DNA of 64,000 nt from Costus lasius (lineage: Eukaryota > Streptophyta > Magnoliopsida > Zingiberales > Costaceae). The notes under the pieces are model-generated. The model saw only the letters and a program-made list of their open reading frames with translations. It searched no databases and was not told the DNA's origin. The number at the start of each line of letters is the position of its first letter. Position 1 is the stretch's first letter. The stretch covers positions 89,688,665-89,752,664 of the forward strand of contig CM050453.2 in the NCBI GenBank assembly GCA_027563935.2, in the 5' to 3' direction. The translations under genes and the position numbers were made by a program. Below, piece after piece: positions 46,049 through 57,367 of this stretch.

Positions 46049-47601
46049 ATGCATAGAACCCCACGATCGGAACCTACAATACCATTTGATTCGGAAATTG
46101 AAAGAACGTTTCGGCATCGCAAGAATCTTCAGAAATATCAACCGAAGAAGAATTCGCAAACATCAAACATAGACGGTAACAAATCACTTCGTGACTTCGC
46201 TACACTGAATGTTCAAGGACTGCATTCTAGTATTGCACGTCCACCAATAGAAGCGAACGATTTTGAGATAAAACCGTCACTTCTATCAATGTTACAGCAA
46301 AACCAATTCGGTGGATCACCGACTGAGGATCCGAACATGCATTTATCTATTTTTCTTGAATACTGTGATACTCTTAAAATGAATGGTGTGACCACTGACG
46401 CTCTGTGGCTATGACTTTTTCCTTTTTCACTTAGAGACAGGGCATGAGCTTGGTTACATTCATTACCATCTGGATCCATTACCACATGGGAACAACTCTC
46501 ACATGCTTTCCTTGCAAAATACTTTCCTCCGAGCAAAACCGCGCAACTGAGAAACCAGATTACCAATTCCTCTCAAAAGGAAGGCGAATCACTATATGAG
46601 GCGTGGGACCGCTTCAAGGAATTGTAGCGGATGTGTCCTCACCACGGCCTCGAGAAATGGGCACTGGTACATACGTTTTATAATGGCTTGCTTTATAACA
46701 CTCGTCTTACCGTTGATGCAGCCGCTGGAGGAGCTCTCATGAACAAAGCTGTCGATGAAGCCTACAATTTGATTGAAGAAATGGTGCTCAATCACTACCA
46801 ATGGTCGAGCGAAAGAGGTACTTCATCTCGACAAGACGGTAAGTATGAACTTGACGCTCTTAGTTCCCTTGTTGCAAAAGTAGATTCACTATGTTATAAG
46901 CTTGATTCCATGAACATGGTCATAATGTTTCTAATTTTGCTATGTGTGAAATTTGTGAAGTGGAAGGTCATCTTTCTGACACTTGTCAATTAGGAAATAT
47001 GGTATCACAAGACACCCCACCTGCTTTGGTAAATGCTGTAGGTAATTTTAACTTGAGGGTTCAAAACAACCCTTATTCTAATACCTACAACCCCGGGTGG
47101 AAAAATCATCCCAACTTTTCCTATAGAAACAACAATGCAGCTCAACCATCGAACTGTAGGCAACCCCCTGGATTTCATTCATCTAACATCGGGTATCAGC
47201 CAAAACAATTTGACTAGCCACCTCAACCGAGCACCAATACAGTACCACCAGAACAAACCCTAGAATCGCGCTTTGATAACTTCATGTCAGCGCAAACGAA
47301 GGCAATGGACTGCATGTTAGAGGCAATAAAAAACTTGACCATAAACCAGAAGATAATAGAAAACCAAATTGCCCAACAGGCCAGTACATCTACTAGACCG
47401 CCAGGCAGATTGCCTGGATAGCCCGAGACGAACCCTAAAGAGCATTGTAATGCCACTACCACGCGTAGTGGCAAGCAACTTGAGGAACTAGAAATGCCCA
47501 AGGATGACCACTGTGAGAATGATACCAGAACCCCTGAATCTGAAGAACCAAATGAACCTATTGAGAGTGAACCATAAATGAAAGAAACATAACCTGTTTA
47601 T
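46049..47601 (+). pseudogene. Athila gag (broken)
   Basis: The frame from ATG 46049 carries an N-terminal basic segment, then the retrotransposon gag block (SMLQQNQFGGSPTEDPNMHL, ...FLEYCDTLKMNGV). After a stop at 46412 it resumes with LSHAFLAKYFPP and SLYEAWDRFKEL, and another stop at about 46625 precedes AVDEAYNLIEEM. A CX2CX4HX4C zinc knuckle (CEICEVEGHLSDTC) lies at about 46945-46986. A further stop is at 47215. It would assemble virus-like particles in active relatives. Confidence 0.88.
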
Positions 47602-48429
47602 GTGCCTCCGCCACCTTACAAACCACCAATTCCATTTCCTCAGAGGTTGACAAAAGCGAAACTCGACCATCAATTCGGTAAATTTTTAGAAATTTTAAAG
47701 AAACTGTATATTAACATACCATTTACCGATGCTTTGTCACAAATGCCATCATATGCTAAGTTTTTGAAGGAAATCTTGTCAAACAAAAGAAAAATGGAAG
47801 AACACGGCACAGTGGCATTAACTGAGGAATGCAGCGCAATAATCCAAAACAAGTTACCGCCAAAGTTGAAAGACCCAGGCAGCTTTACCATTTAATGCCT
47901 GATCGGAGACACACCTTTCAACCGTGCTTTATGCGATCTTGGTGCCAGTTTAAGTCTGATGCTACTCTCTCTTTGCAAGAAACTGGATATCGGAGACTTG
48001 AAGCCTACGAACATCTCTCTGCAATTGGCCAACCGTTTTGTACGACATCCGGTAGGAATTCTAGAGGACGTGCCAATAAAGATCGGTAAATTTTTTATTC
48101 CAGCTGATTTCGTTGTACTTAAGATGGAGGAAGACTCCAAACTTCCAATAATATTGGGTAGACCATTTTTAGCCACTGCCAGTGCTATAATTGACATTAA
48201 AAATGGGAAGCTGACACTGCGCGTAGGTGAGGATACGGTTGAATTTGATATCGCAAATAGCCTGAAAAAGACTATTCTTGCATATTCCTACTATAGCATC
48301 GGAGTCATCGACGACGAGCTTAATTCGTCCTACATTCCTAGAAAAATACTGATCCTCTCGAATTATGCCTACTGGGTGACTATGAGGAAGAACAAGAGGA
48401 AGAAGTCCGTGCCTATGCCGATATTCTAG
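47602..48429 (+). pseudogene. Athila aspartic protease region
   Basis: The active-site motif DLGAS is encoded at 47935-47949 (LCDLGASLSLM in context, the DLGA form usual in Athila relatives), followed by the flap-like segment and ILGRPFLATASAIIDI (about 48150). A stop (TAA 47893) and frame change separate it from the end of gag; the frame 47959-48429 is open. It would cleave the Gag-Pol polyprotein. Confidence 0.85.
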
Positions 48430-48758
48430 ACTCGAGCACAGAAATTGAACCAAATGAAGAGAAGCTTGAGGAACCATCTGCGCCGAAATCTGAGGTCTGT
48501 AAAAAACTTAACTTAGACCTCAAATCCTTACCGAGCAACCTCAGGTATGAATTTTTGGGTGAGAATTCTACTTATCCTGTTATTATAGCAAACCATCTTA
48601 ATTCAGAGCAAACAAGCCTTCTCCTAGATAAGCTTCGATAATATAAGAAGGTAATTGGCTACACTTTGGAAGATATAAAAGGTATTAACCCTTCCTTATG
48701 CATGCACAGGATACACCTCGAAGAGGATAGCAAACCATTTATCGAATACTAGAGACGT

Positions 48759-50050
48759 TTGAACCCGAATTTGAAAGAGGTGGTTAAGAAAAAAATTTTG
48801 AAGCTATTAGATGCTGGGGTCATCTACCCCATTTGGGATAGCCAATGGGTAAGTCCGGTACATGTGGTACCAAAGAAAAGAGGAGTAACGGTAGTAAAGA
48901 ACGAAGCCAACGAATTAATACCGCAAAGAACTGTTACCGGGTGGTGCATGTGCATCGACTATCGGAAACTGAACAAGGCTACCCGCAAGGATCACTTTCC
49001 TCTCCCCTTTATTGATCAAATGTTTGAAAGATTAGCCACTAACTCTTATTTTTGTTTCCTGGATGGATACTCAGGATTTTTTCAAATACCGATACATCCA
49101 GACGACCAAGAGAAGACTACGTTCACATGTCCCTTCGGCACTTTCGCATACCGGCGTATGCCGTTTGGCTTATGTAATGCACCAGCTACCTTCCAGCGAT
49201 GCATGACGGCTATCTTCTCCGATTTAATTGAAAACATCATGGACGTCTTCATGGACGACTTTTCGGTATACGGGTCCAGTTTTGACTCTTGTCTATCTAA
49301 TCTGACCCATGTGCTGCAATGTTGTGAAGAGACGAACCTGGTGCTTAATTGGGAGAAATGCCACTTTATGGTAAAATAAGGAATCGTTCTTGGTCATTTG
49401 ATATTGAAGCGCGGTATCGAAGTCGATAAAGCAAAAATCAGTGTGATAGAGAGAATGCCGCCTCCAAACTCCGTCAGAGGAATAAGAAGTTTCTTGGGCT
49501 ATGCAGGCTTTTATAGGCATTTCATTGAAATTTTTTCTAAAATTACTAAGCCTTTAACATCTTTACTTGCTAAGGATGTTTCATTTGTTTTTGACCATAA
49601 CTGCATGGATGTGTTTCAACAATTGAAGAAGGCGTTGTTTTCCGCTCTATTAATACAACCTCCGGATTGGTCGCTACCCTTCGAAATAATGTGTGATGTT
49701 AGCGACTATGCGGTAGGAGCTGTACTGGGACAACAAAAAGACAACCGAACACATGCCATCTATTACGCCAGCCGAATGCTTTATGGAGCACAGAGCAATT
49801 ACGCCACCACAGAAAAAGAACTTTTAGTTGTAGTTTTTGCTTTTGATAAATTTTGATCGTATTTGGTTAACTCGTGTGTTATTGTTTATACAGATCATGC
49901 GGCAATCTGATATCTCATGGAAAAGAAAGACGCGAAACCAAGGCTAATCAGATGGATACTGTTGTTGCAAGAATTTTACGTTTAGATCAAATATAAGAAG
50001 GGAGCCAATAATTTGGTAGCAGACCATCTCTCCCGTCTGACATCTACTCT
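48759..50050 (+). pseudogene. Athila reverse transcriptase and RNase H
   Basis: Frame 48759-49379 contains the RT blocks PVHVVPKKRG, CIDYRKLNKATRKDHFPLPF, FLDGYSGFFQIPI, FGTFAYRRMPFGLCNAPATF and the catalytic FMDDF (49248-49262). A TAA at 49377 interrupts the thumb. Frame 49398-49856 continues with GIRSFLGYAGFYRHFI and the RNase H start (MCDVSDYAVGAVLGQ, ATTEKELL). TGA at 49854 and further stops (TGA at about 49909) break the end of RNase H. FMDDF rather than YXDD is normal in this lineage. Confidence 0.93.
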
Positions 50051-51419
50051 CAAAAACAGTTTGGATGAAGAGATCAGCGATGCATTCCCAGACGAAAACT
50101 TACTAGCTGTTACTACCGTTAAAGCACCATGGTATGCCAATCTGGTAAATTACTTGGCAGCCGGTATTATGCCTCCAAAGCTCACATACCAACAACGAAG
50201 AAAGTTTATGTCAATGGCAAAACACTATTATTGGGATGAACCACTCTTGTTTAAGCGTTATGTTGATTGTATCCTTCGAAGATGCCTGCCGGAAGAAGAA
50301 GTCTCAGATGTTCTATTTCAATGACATTCTTCTTCTTACAGAGGGCATTGCAGTGGCAAGAAGACAGCATACAAGCTTCTCCAATGCGGTTTCTTTTGGC
50401 CAACTGTATTCTGAGACGCAAGGGACTGCGTACAGTCTAGCGATCGCTGCTAATGGATGGGTGGAGTATCACGTAGATACGAGATGCCTCTGAACACCAT
50501 CCTGGAGATCGAACTCTTCGACGTATGAGGAATCGACTTTATGGGCCCGTTCACACCTTGTGGTAACAAATTCATTTTAGTCGGAGTTGATTATGTCTCC
50601 AAATGGGTAGAAGCTTTGGCCGCACTAACAAATGACTCCAAAGTGGTCACAAATTTTTTCAAGAAATTAATACTTCCACGATTTGGGACGCCCCTCGTGG
50701 TAATCAGCGATGGTGGATCTCATTTTATTGAACGAGGATTTGAATCATTTCTGAAAAGATATGGAGTATTACACAAAGTTGCCATTGCGTGCCACCCTCG
50801 GACCAGCAGCCAGGTGGAAATATCAAATCGAGAGATAAAACACATCCTTAAGAAGACGGTATCACGCACTCGCACCGATTGGTCACTGAAACTTGATGAC
50901 GCTTTATGGGCATACTGTACTGCATTTAAAACCCCTATAGGTATGTCCCCATTTCAGTTAGTATATGGTAAGTCATGCCACATACCGGTTGAAATCGCGC
51001 ACAAAGCTTACTGGGTGATACGGCGACTGAATTTTGATGGAAACCAAGCTGGCAAGGCCAGAAAGCTTCAAGTAAATGAGCTTGATGAATTTAGACAGGA
51101 AGCCTATGAGAATGCCATGATTTACAAAGAATGTACCAAAAGATGGCACGATCAAAGGATTATGAGGAGGGAATTTTGCGAAGGTGAATTGGTACTATTG
51201 TTTAACTCCAAGATCAAGCTTTTTCCTAGTAAACTTCGGACCAAATGGACGGGACCATATGTAGTACAAAAAGTTTACCCTCATGGCGCTGTGGACATTT
51301 ACCGAGAGTCAACTAGTACATTCAAAGTTAACGGACAGAGGCTTAAGTACTACTTCTCCCATGAACCAATACCAGAGGGGACTGCATTGTTCCTCACGGA
51401 CCCTCCTTCACCAGAATGA
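50051..51419 (+). pseudogene. Athila integrase
   Basis: The zinc-binding region (50200-50520) is frameshifted. The DDE core is open in 50541-51419: [15 protein letters not shown] (first Asp), [10 protein letters not shown] (second Asp), and [15 protein letters not shown], which holds the catalytic Glu region. A GPY-type tail follows ([20 protein letters not shown]). It is the best preserved protein part of the element. Confidence 0.92.
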
Positions 51420-52676
51420 CATTAACCATGGTCAAGCTGATGGACCATTAAATCAGCGCTTCTTGGGAGGCAACCCAAGCATCTTACTTTAGTTAAATTC
51501 ATTTTCAGCATCTTTCTTTTTCGTTTTCATGTTTTGTTAAAGCTTTAGTTAGTCTGCATATTCTTAGAAGCTCTTTTGATAATTAGTGTTAAAACCTTAG
51601 TGATCGCATGCTAGGACACACCAATCCAGCCTTAGAATGTTTTAAACCTTCTCTACTATGAGTTTGAATTTCGTCTCTTAGTTGTAGTCATTTCGTTCCG
51701 ACACATGATTTTGATGTTTAACAATGATGATATTCTTACAAGGAATGCGCATGAACTACGACATTGCTGACTACCAATTCCGAATACCAATGTTGAAATG
51801 AACGAGAAGGTCCTTGACAGGAAACACTCACGAGAAAGGAGCGAGCTAAACTCGCATCAATAGATTTAATTCCGTTCTATTTGAAAAGCCTATACGCAGT
51901 CATGAGCTGAACTTATTCATCTTTAGCATTGGCAATTAATTCTGATAAGAGTTTAAAGGACGATATTCGGGCCTTGTTATGCCCTTTCATTACCTGCATT
52001 CCATGTTATATTTCCGTTCGTTTAACTGTGGTCATTGATATTTCTACTTACTTTTGAATACCACAGGAATGTCGCAAACTGATGCAACAAAGGGAGGCAT
52101 TTTCCACCAGTTTTCCCAAAATCACGGGCGTGCCCTGACAGAAATCTCGACCGAGATTCCTACTCAGTCCATCATTAGCAAACTCACCAAGAAAATTACG
52201 GCAGGGAGGTGATTGAAGCCACAGCCGTAATCCTGACTGGGGAACGCTGAAAGTCGTGACCAAGATTTTCTGAAGAGGCAAAACGAGACTTATCTGCAGA
52301 AAGGTTCATGGCAGACCCGTACTTATAGGCACGACCGTGGAAATTTTTGCGTAATCTTACAGAGACATTCACGAGTGGGCTATGACTAAAATCACGAGCA
52401 GGATTTCAAGGAGACAGAATTTGTACAAAATTTACGAAAGCTTCACGGCTGCCCCGTGAGTGAAGTCACCACCACGCAACCTTATATTAAAAATCTGGAA
52501 GGAAATCACGACCGGATCCTAATGAAAATCTTGGGCGTGATCACTAAACCTCAGCAGCTTAGCAGATCCGCCTGGCCAGCCCGACCCGTTAAGCCAGCCA
52601 CTTAAGCAACTCGCCCGGAATTTCGCTAGGGTTCCCGATCTTTTCTGCCGCATCCATATTTCGTTGACCCCACTGT
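51420..52676 (+). other. Athila spacer between integrase and env-like ORF
   Basis: Noncoding. From about 52120 to 52540 it is rich in CGTGA/TCACG words, many as short dyads such as CACGGGCGTG and CACGGCTGCCCCGTGAG, resembling the TCACG-rich part of the LTR (44140-44270). Confidence 0.6.
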
Positions 52677-53554
52677 GTGCCCCACCTGTTGTCGTCGCAT
52701 ACTTCACCGCCGACCACCAACCCTCCGGCGACCCTTCCGACCACCTCCGGCGAAGCTATCACTTCGGATTTCCACTCCTTATCTCGTCGTGAGCTCCATC
52801 TCAATCAGCTGCTGATCTTTCTGTACCTTCCTCTCGCTGCGCAAGAGATCATGCCGCCAAGACGGAAAAACACGGGCAAGCGCCCAACTGGAGCAACAAG
52901 CCCTCGACCCGCGGCGCCACCACAGCAGCAACCTGCACCGCCGGAAATCCAAATGCGTGACAACCATCAAGCTGCTAGGTATCAGGTGCTCTCCAATCTC
53001 CGAATCATCAAGACCAAGTACATAGACCCGCTGGGATTAGCCGCACTCGGAATTTTTGACGATTTGCTTTGGGTTTTCCATTAATTCGAATGGGGACTCT
53101 TCTTGCAACATGCTCACCCTACTTATATACTGTATACTCTCGAATTTTTGAGCTCTGTTGAACTGAAGATCTCCGCCCTAGACACGGATCCGTGACTGCT
53201 AACATTCCGACTGGCAAATACAGAGTACCGCCTTACCATTGCTGATCTTAACGACATCTTTGGGTTTCCTGCATACGCTTCTGATATGATTCCGCAAGTG
53301 AACGGAATTATCGAAGTAATAAAAATATCGATCCACATAGACCTTATTGTTAATTACCAAATAATTATTTTCTTGCTAGCTAAGTAAACCAAATATGATG
53401 CAAAGCAATAATGGAAATAACACAAAAGATAATCAGAGAGATAAATTAGGACTAGAGTTTCATCCACCTTGATTTCAATGACTAGATATGAATAAAAGGT
53501 CGTCAGTCAAATCTCGTTAAGATAAAGACCTAATTTACTTGATAAAGGTATTGT

Positions 53555-53795
53555 CTCACTTTCGTGCAAACAATCATGCAGAAAACCGATCCTCACTTTC
53601 GTGCAAGATCTATTTTCAATGCTACAGATAAGTAAATCATCAATCAAAGATCACAATGATCACTTTCGTGCGTCCAGATTCTAATTTGATTGATAGTCTC
53701 AAGTGGAATCTCAAGGATCACTTTCGTGCATCCGAAACTCAACACAAGTTCTACTTAAGGTTTTCCAACGGATCGTTACTCACTTTCGTGCAATA
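53555..53795. repeat. Five dispersed copies of TCACTTTCGTGCA
   Basis: Copies begin near 53556, 53594, 53659, 53718 and 53773, spaced 38-65 bp. The homologous LTR at 35.6-35.75 kb has the weaker form TCACYCTCATGCA. Confidence 0.85.
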
Positions 53796-54589
53796 ACTAT
53801 CAACGTTTATAACATTAATTAAATCCTAAATCCATATTATCAAACATGGCAATAAATCTACTAGAACAAATCAAATTGGATCTAACCTAAGGAAGGGATC
53901 TCAACATGCAATTCTAGGGTTCCAAGTTCTCAAGCAAATCACCTTTCAGTCTCATTGCGAAAACTCTAAAGCATGGATAATAACATAGATCTATGGAAAA
54001 TTAAAGACAATTCATCACAAAAGTAGAATTATCACAACGAAGATTATTATGACGAAAGAGAAGAATTATCTAATCATTAAAATTCAAGGGGATTACACCC
54101 CATGTCCCAAAAGAGTATTAAGCTTGCATGGAGAAAGAGATACAATAAATCATGGTCTTAGAATGATCAGAAAACAAAAGGAAAGGAGAAACAACGTTAC
54201 AACACGGCTGTAAAATCCTTTACAGCCGTAATTTGCTTCAATGAACAGCACTGTCACCGCTGTTTCGTTGATTCCTCCTCCTATTGGACTCCAAATGCTT
54301 TGAAACTTCTGTGGTGTCTTCCCCTCCTCTAGGTGAAGCTTCTACGTGAAAATCACAGCCTGAGGTGCCCTCTACGCCTCTCGGTGTGAGAACAAACCCT
54401 AGCTGCCTCTCTGGCAATTGCTCCCTGGATACATGATAAAAGTTCCCCCTTACACTTCATGCGTCTTCTAATATTAATGACGAGTCTGGAACATCTTTCG
54501 GATCTCGATTTGGAGCTCTGGATCAAATGTTATGGTCCTCGCAAGTTCCGGACCCGAAAGTCTCGCGCGACCAGGTGCAAATTACGGCC

Positions 54590-54940
54590 ATGTAATATCT
54601 TACGGCAGTGCCGTAAAATCATTCTATGAACGCTGAGTCAAAATTACGGCCCGTAAAATATTTCTTGATGGTGCCGTAAAATCGGACAAGTTCTTTGGTC
54701 TGGATCGCTTGGGAAATACGGCTTGTAAAATGGGTTACGGCAGTGCCGTAAAATCTACAAAATTCTCTGTTCTGAAAGCACTAAAAATTACGGCAGTGTA
54801 GTTCTTTACGGCAGTAACGTAAAATTAGGAAAACTTTCTGTTTGAGAAATTGCTAAAATACGGTAGTGCTCCGATTTTACGGTAGCCGTGAAAAATACGA
54901 TATCGTAAAATAGGTTACGGTACTGCCGTATTTTGCAAGG
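54590..54940. repeat. Palindromic TTACGGCAGTGCCGTAA array in the solo LTR
   Basis: At least five dyads such as TTACGGCAGTGCCGTAAAAT at 40-70-bp intervals, some decayed on one arm (TTACGGTAGCCGTGA). Confidence 0.85.
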
Positions 54941-56037
54941 TAGCTCCGTTTTAGGTGAAATTTCTTGGGTGATCTCCTCTTGATGATGGTAACTCTTCTA
55001 TGTGTTTGATTTTGCTTGAATACTCCTTGAAATAGTGCCTTTTTACCTGAAAATCATGAAAAACCAAAACAGAAGTAGACTTTGCAATATTCGATAAATT
55101 TGACATGAAAACAAGTAAAATATCCTCAATTTGGCATGAAAAGGTATCCAAAATGAAGCAAAATATACTACATATTTTGGTGTCATCAGCTTCCAGAGTT
55201 GGTCTGCCCAACTTTAATGAGGATATCTTTTGGCACTGCATTTCCTCCATGAGCGCCTATTCGCCGCGAAATGCCAGAGCATCCATGCTCTCCAATCCCT
55301 GCATCCGATATGCACACAGGCTGCTCGTGCATTCTATTTTTGCGAGGGAAGGAGATGGAATTGTACGCCAGCCCGAGCTGTTGTGTCTATGGGGACTCCT
55401 GCACCACTTTCAAATCAATGTTGGATATCATCTCACCAGGCAATTCATGCGAGTGGCTCATGCACAAAAGGGAGTCATATGCATTGGGGGGATGATCACC
55501 ATGATAGTGCTTTCTCTTGGACATAACCCGTACAGCCAGCCTGAGGCAGTGGGGAGCCGGCGCTTGGATCTTGAGCATCTCCTTTCGATGAAGATGATTG
55601 TCCAGAGTGGAGATATCTACCACCTGACTTTTGCCGACACCACCGACACCATGGCTTTACCCAACACAGCTCGCACAGACATCAGGGACAGCGCCAACTG
55701 GTGCTTATATCCGGAGCCGACAGCGCCCGAGGATCAGACGGTGCCATTGGATGTTGACCCCAGCTTTTCCATCGGTGGGCAACCAAGGACTGCTGTCAGA
55801 CCCTCCACGGATGACATGCTTCACCTGCTTCGCCAGGATCAGATTCAACAAGGGAAGCAGCTAGTAGCCCTAATGGACACGGTAAAGTGCATCGAGATCT
55901 TTCTTCACAGCAACATGGCACCACCACTACCGAGAGATGAAGACGAGGACGCTGACGACACCATCCATGTTTCTGATTCCGACTCATCCGAGCAGGTCGA
56001 CGACGACGATGACGACCCGGCTGAGTACAGTGAGTAG

Positions 56038-57367
56038 GGCTACACTCTAGTAAGTCTTCCCTCACCCTTTTTTGTTAAGTACCTATGCTATATGCATCTG
56101 GGATGATGCATCTTTTGCTCTTCAGGTGAGGGTACTTACACATTTTGATAGGTCGTCATGACTTTTACTCTTTCGTGATGGATGTTGTACTGATGGTTTA
56201 ACTTTATACTATTTGCATGTGATGGTAAACTGGTAATATTTATTGTGATGTTATTAATGTGTTGCTGTAGCACATTTGCCAAGCTTTAACTCTCTTTACT
56301 ATTAATGCGCTCTATTTTCATGATATTTTTATTGTAAGTTACTTTGATAATGTTTCAGCTTGGCACAAATATTCTCATGACTCTACCTCTTAAACATGTT
56401 GTACCTTTCTCACATACTTTCATTATGACTTTGTAGATAAGGACCAAAACTTCATTAGCAATTTATTGTCTAGACATGCAAAAGCCCTAAGTCGTAAGTC
56501 CTAGCTGAGATTTCTTACTTTCATTGATTGATATTTTCCTCATTTAAGATTGATCCTTGTTCATTTACCTGATTTATGATTGATTTAGACCCCCACACTA
56601 CATTTAGATCACATTCATGATTGAGCAACTAGCCACTCGATTCCTTATACACTGGAAACTTGAAGATCGAACTTTGATAAGCTTTGAGTCTAGGAAATAT
56701 CTGTATGACGATATGAGTACTATTTATTTGGAAGATTATAGACCAAACCAATTGACACACACCTACCATCCTTGGTAACTCTTGGTATCAGTTTTGGTTC
56801 GAACTCCCCTGACTTGGCACCGTGTAAGAAATAGGAAGGAAAAGAAAAGAGAGAAAAGAGTAGTGGTACCGAAGTTACAACTTGGCACTGCCCAACAGAA
56901 GGCAGTGGTACCGAAGTTCTGACTTGGCACTGCCACTAAAAGAAGAGAAAATGATTGAAAAGAAAGGGGTAGTGGCACCGAAGTTGTAACTTGGCACTGC
57001 TAACCAGAAAGAAAAGAGCGGAAAAGAAGAAAAGGTACGGTGGTACTGAAGTCATGAGTAAGGCCTTTACTACCGCTTTAGAGTTTACCCTTTTGGTGCT
57101 TTGAGTGTATCAGTGTCTCATGTGGTAAGGAACTATTTTCTATCCAATATCATTGTACAACTGTTGTATATGGATTTAACCTGAATACTTTGCTTTTCAT
57201 CTTGACATCTTTAAAGTCTACAGTGGTTTGTGCACCCTATGACTAGCTGTGGTTATTTCACATTTATAGATCATTGGGGAGTATAACTTTAGTTGAACAA
57301 CCCTCATGGAACTTCATTTTCTTTCTTTTTGCTTGAGGACAAGCAAAGATTTAAGTCGTAGGTATTA
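56038..57367 (+). other. Athila 3' untranslated region with tandem repeats
   Basis: Noncoding. Between 56860 and 57060 a GTGGTACCGAAGTT...ACTTGGCACTGC unit of 30-60 bp occurs four times. The stretch before the 3' LTR has GAGGACAAGCAAAG (57334-57347), the remnant of the Athila-type purine tract, but the bases directly before the LTR (AAGTCGTAGGTATTA) are not a clean polypurine run. Confidence 0.75.

Larger units (their letters stand above)
53282..55188 (-). repeat. Solo LTR of a second gypsy family inside the Athila ORF
   Basis: 1,907 bp, minus-strand ends TGATGACACC...ATCATATCA, flanked by the perfect 5-bp duplication GCTTC (53277-53281, 55189-55193). It aligns with the LTR at 35337-37128. 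It carries five spaced copies of a TCACTTTCGTGCA motif (53555-53795) and a palindrome array (54590-54940). Having one LTR with an intact target duplication means the rest of the element was lost by recombination between LTRs. Confidence 0.95.
52677..56037 (+). pseudogene. Athila env-like / extra ORF, split by a solo LTR
   Basis: The left part begins near the ATG at 52851 with a basic, Pro/Gln-rich N-terminus, then a segment with YRLTIADLNDIFGFP just before the insertion. TAA at 53082 and another stop near 53190 break it. The right part resumes at 55194 in an open frame to 56037, with SPRNARASMLSNPCIRYAHR and a C-terminal acidic stretch (Asp/Glu-rich, about 55930-56030). This is the extra ORF carried downstream of integrase in Athila elements, often called env-like; its folded part resembles plant mobile domain proteins, and no clear viral envelope features (signal peptide, membrane anchor) are visible here. 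The ORF that begins at 55105 uses LTR sequence for its first residues and is not the native start. Confidence 0.8.

Noticed and set aside
55105..55193. Start codon at 55105 for the 310-codon frame
   Set aside because: The first residues come from the solo LTR and its target duplication. The frame is the right half of a split Athila ORF.
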